Position numbers and translations under genes: made by a program
Notes under the pieces: model-generated
The model's database searches: none
What the model saw: only the letters and a program-made list of their open reading frames with translations
Told to the model about the DNA's origin: nothing
In this document: in pieces, positions 13,487 through 13,978 of the stretch
How positions within the stretch are numbered: the stretch's first letter is position 1
Layout: every line of letters begins with the position of its first letter
Assembly (NCBI GenBank): GCA_900317795.1
Contig: ONIF01000019.1
Span: forward strand, 10,167-24,144
DNA from: an uncultured Eubacteriales bacterium
GTDB taxonomy: Bacteria > Bacillota > Clostridia > Oscillospirales > Acutalibacteraceae
Reading direction: 5' to 3'
DNA length: 13,978 bases

Positions 13487-13978
13487 ATGATTTTAAGCAT
13501 GATACGTTCGGGAAGTGTGGATATAATTTCTGCAATAGTGTATATCATATCCTCATTGATGGTAATATTTCTTGTAATGCCGCTGCATGAGTGGGCACAC
13601 GGATTTGTTGCATACAGGCTTGGTGACAGAACAGCAAAACTGCAAGGCAGACTGACATTAAATCCGTTGGCACACGTTGATTATATCGGGGCGGCAATGA
13701 TACTTTTAATAGGTTTTGGCTGGGCAAAGCCCGTACCCGTTGACCCGAGATATTTCAAAAAGCCCAAAAGGGATATGGCATTAACAGCCCTTGCAGGACC
13801 TGTATCAAATTTGCTTGCAGCGATAGTGTCGGGATTGATATTTAATATTATAATGACAATACTGATAAAGGCAAATGCTTATTACAGTATAGAGGGCAGT
13901 TTTATGCTGTATGTGTTGATGTTTTTCCGTTATCTGATGATGATAAACGTAAGCCTTGCGGTATTCAATTTCATACCG
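13487..13978 (+). CDS. Site-2 protease family (M50) metalloprotease, partial at right edge
   Basis: The frame is open from ATG 13487 to the window end, giving 164 residues. The first transmembrane helix (about 12-33) runs into the zinc-binding motif HEWAH (34-38, His34, Glu35, His38). Further family marks are GRLTLNPLAHVDYIG (54-68), GWAKPVPVDP (78-87), the second membrane segment ALAGPVSNLLAAI (101-113), and NVSLAVFNFIP at the edge, which should lead into the NPxxDG-type third zinc ligand outside the window. These features fit the short, bacterial/archaeal-type S2P-like peptidases that cut membrane proteins within the bilayer. The substrate is unknown. GGGAG 6-7 bases upstream supports the ATG. 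It starts only about 23 bases after a terminator T-run, with no clear promoter between. Confidence 0.94.
   Translation, partial: MILSMIRSGSVDIISAIVYIISSLMVIFLVMPLHEWAHGFVAYRLGDRTAKLQGRLTLNPLAHVDYIGAAMILLIGFGWAKPVPVDPRYFKKPKRDMALTALAGPVSNLLAAIVSGLIFNIIMTILIKANAYYSIEGSFMLYVLMFFRYLMMINVSLAVFNFIP

Overview
The window looks like a chromosomal segment of a low-GC Clostridia species. A gut Ruminococcus/Oscillospiraceae-type organism is my best guess. The reasons are AT-rich sigma-A promoters, strong GGAGG ribosome sites, large BspA-type leucine-rich-repeat surface proteins, and the Firmicutes gene order aroQ, M24 peptidase, efp (B. subtilis yqhS-yqhT-efp). No rRNA, tRNA, CRISPR array, insertion sequence or phage gene was seen.

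Left third (1-5266, minus strand): two secreted or surface proteins, each with its own near-consensus promoter. The first is a very large BspA-like LRR protein whose C-terminus runs off the left edge; at least 1168 residues are visible, with Ig-like domains at the end. The second is a membrane-anchored protein with a CAP/SCP domain set between coiled coils. A hairpin terminator separates the two genes.

Centre (5267-7210, plus strand): a divergent promoter carries a perfect palindrome at the expected transcription start and drives a structured leader of about 150 nt into a 68-residue membrane protein. A second, smaller LRR protein follows, with a transmembrane helix and a strongly basic tail, then a clear terminator. 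Four envelope or surface genes therefore lie side by side.

Right half (7211-13978, plus strand): mostly housekeeping. An RpiR/MurR-type regulator is joined to a BaiN/HI0933-type flavoprotein. Ribosomal protein S21 (rpsU) follows, with its own promoter, a hairpin over its Shine-Dalgarno sequence and a long terminator-like stem. Next is a tight run of yqeG-type HAD phosphatase, a DUF6572-like protein, type II dehydroquinase (aroQ) and an Xaa-Pro-type M24 peptidase. Elongation factor P (efp) with its own promoter is followed by a CD1247-like zinc-ribbon protein, a terminator, and the start of an M50 site-2 protease.

Two intergenic arrays of 7-bp units, one forming a palindromic element of about 100 bp before yqeG and the other a single array after efp, are the main non-coding repeats. 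I see no convincing new defence or mobile system. The most original signals are the palindromic promoter and leader of the small membrane protein, the coiled-coil/CAP surface protein, the heptamer repeats, and the rpsU leader and trailer structures.
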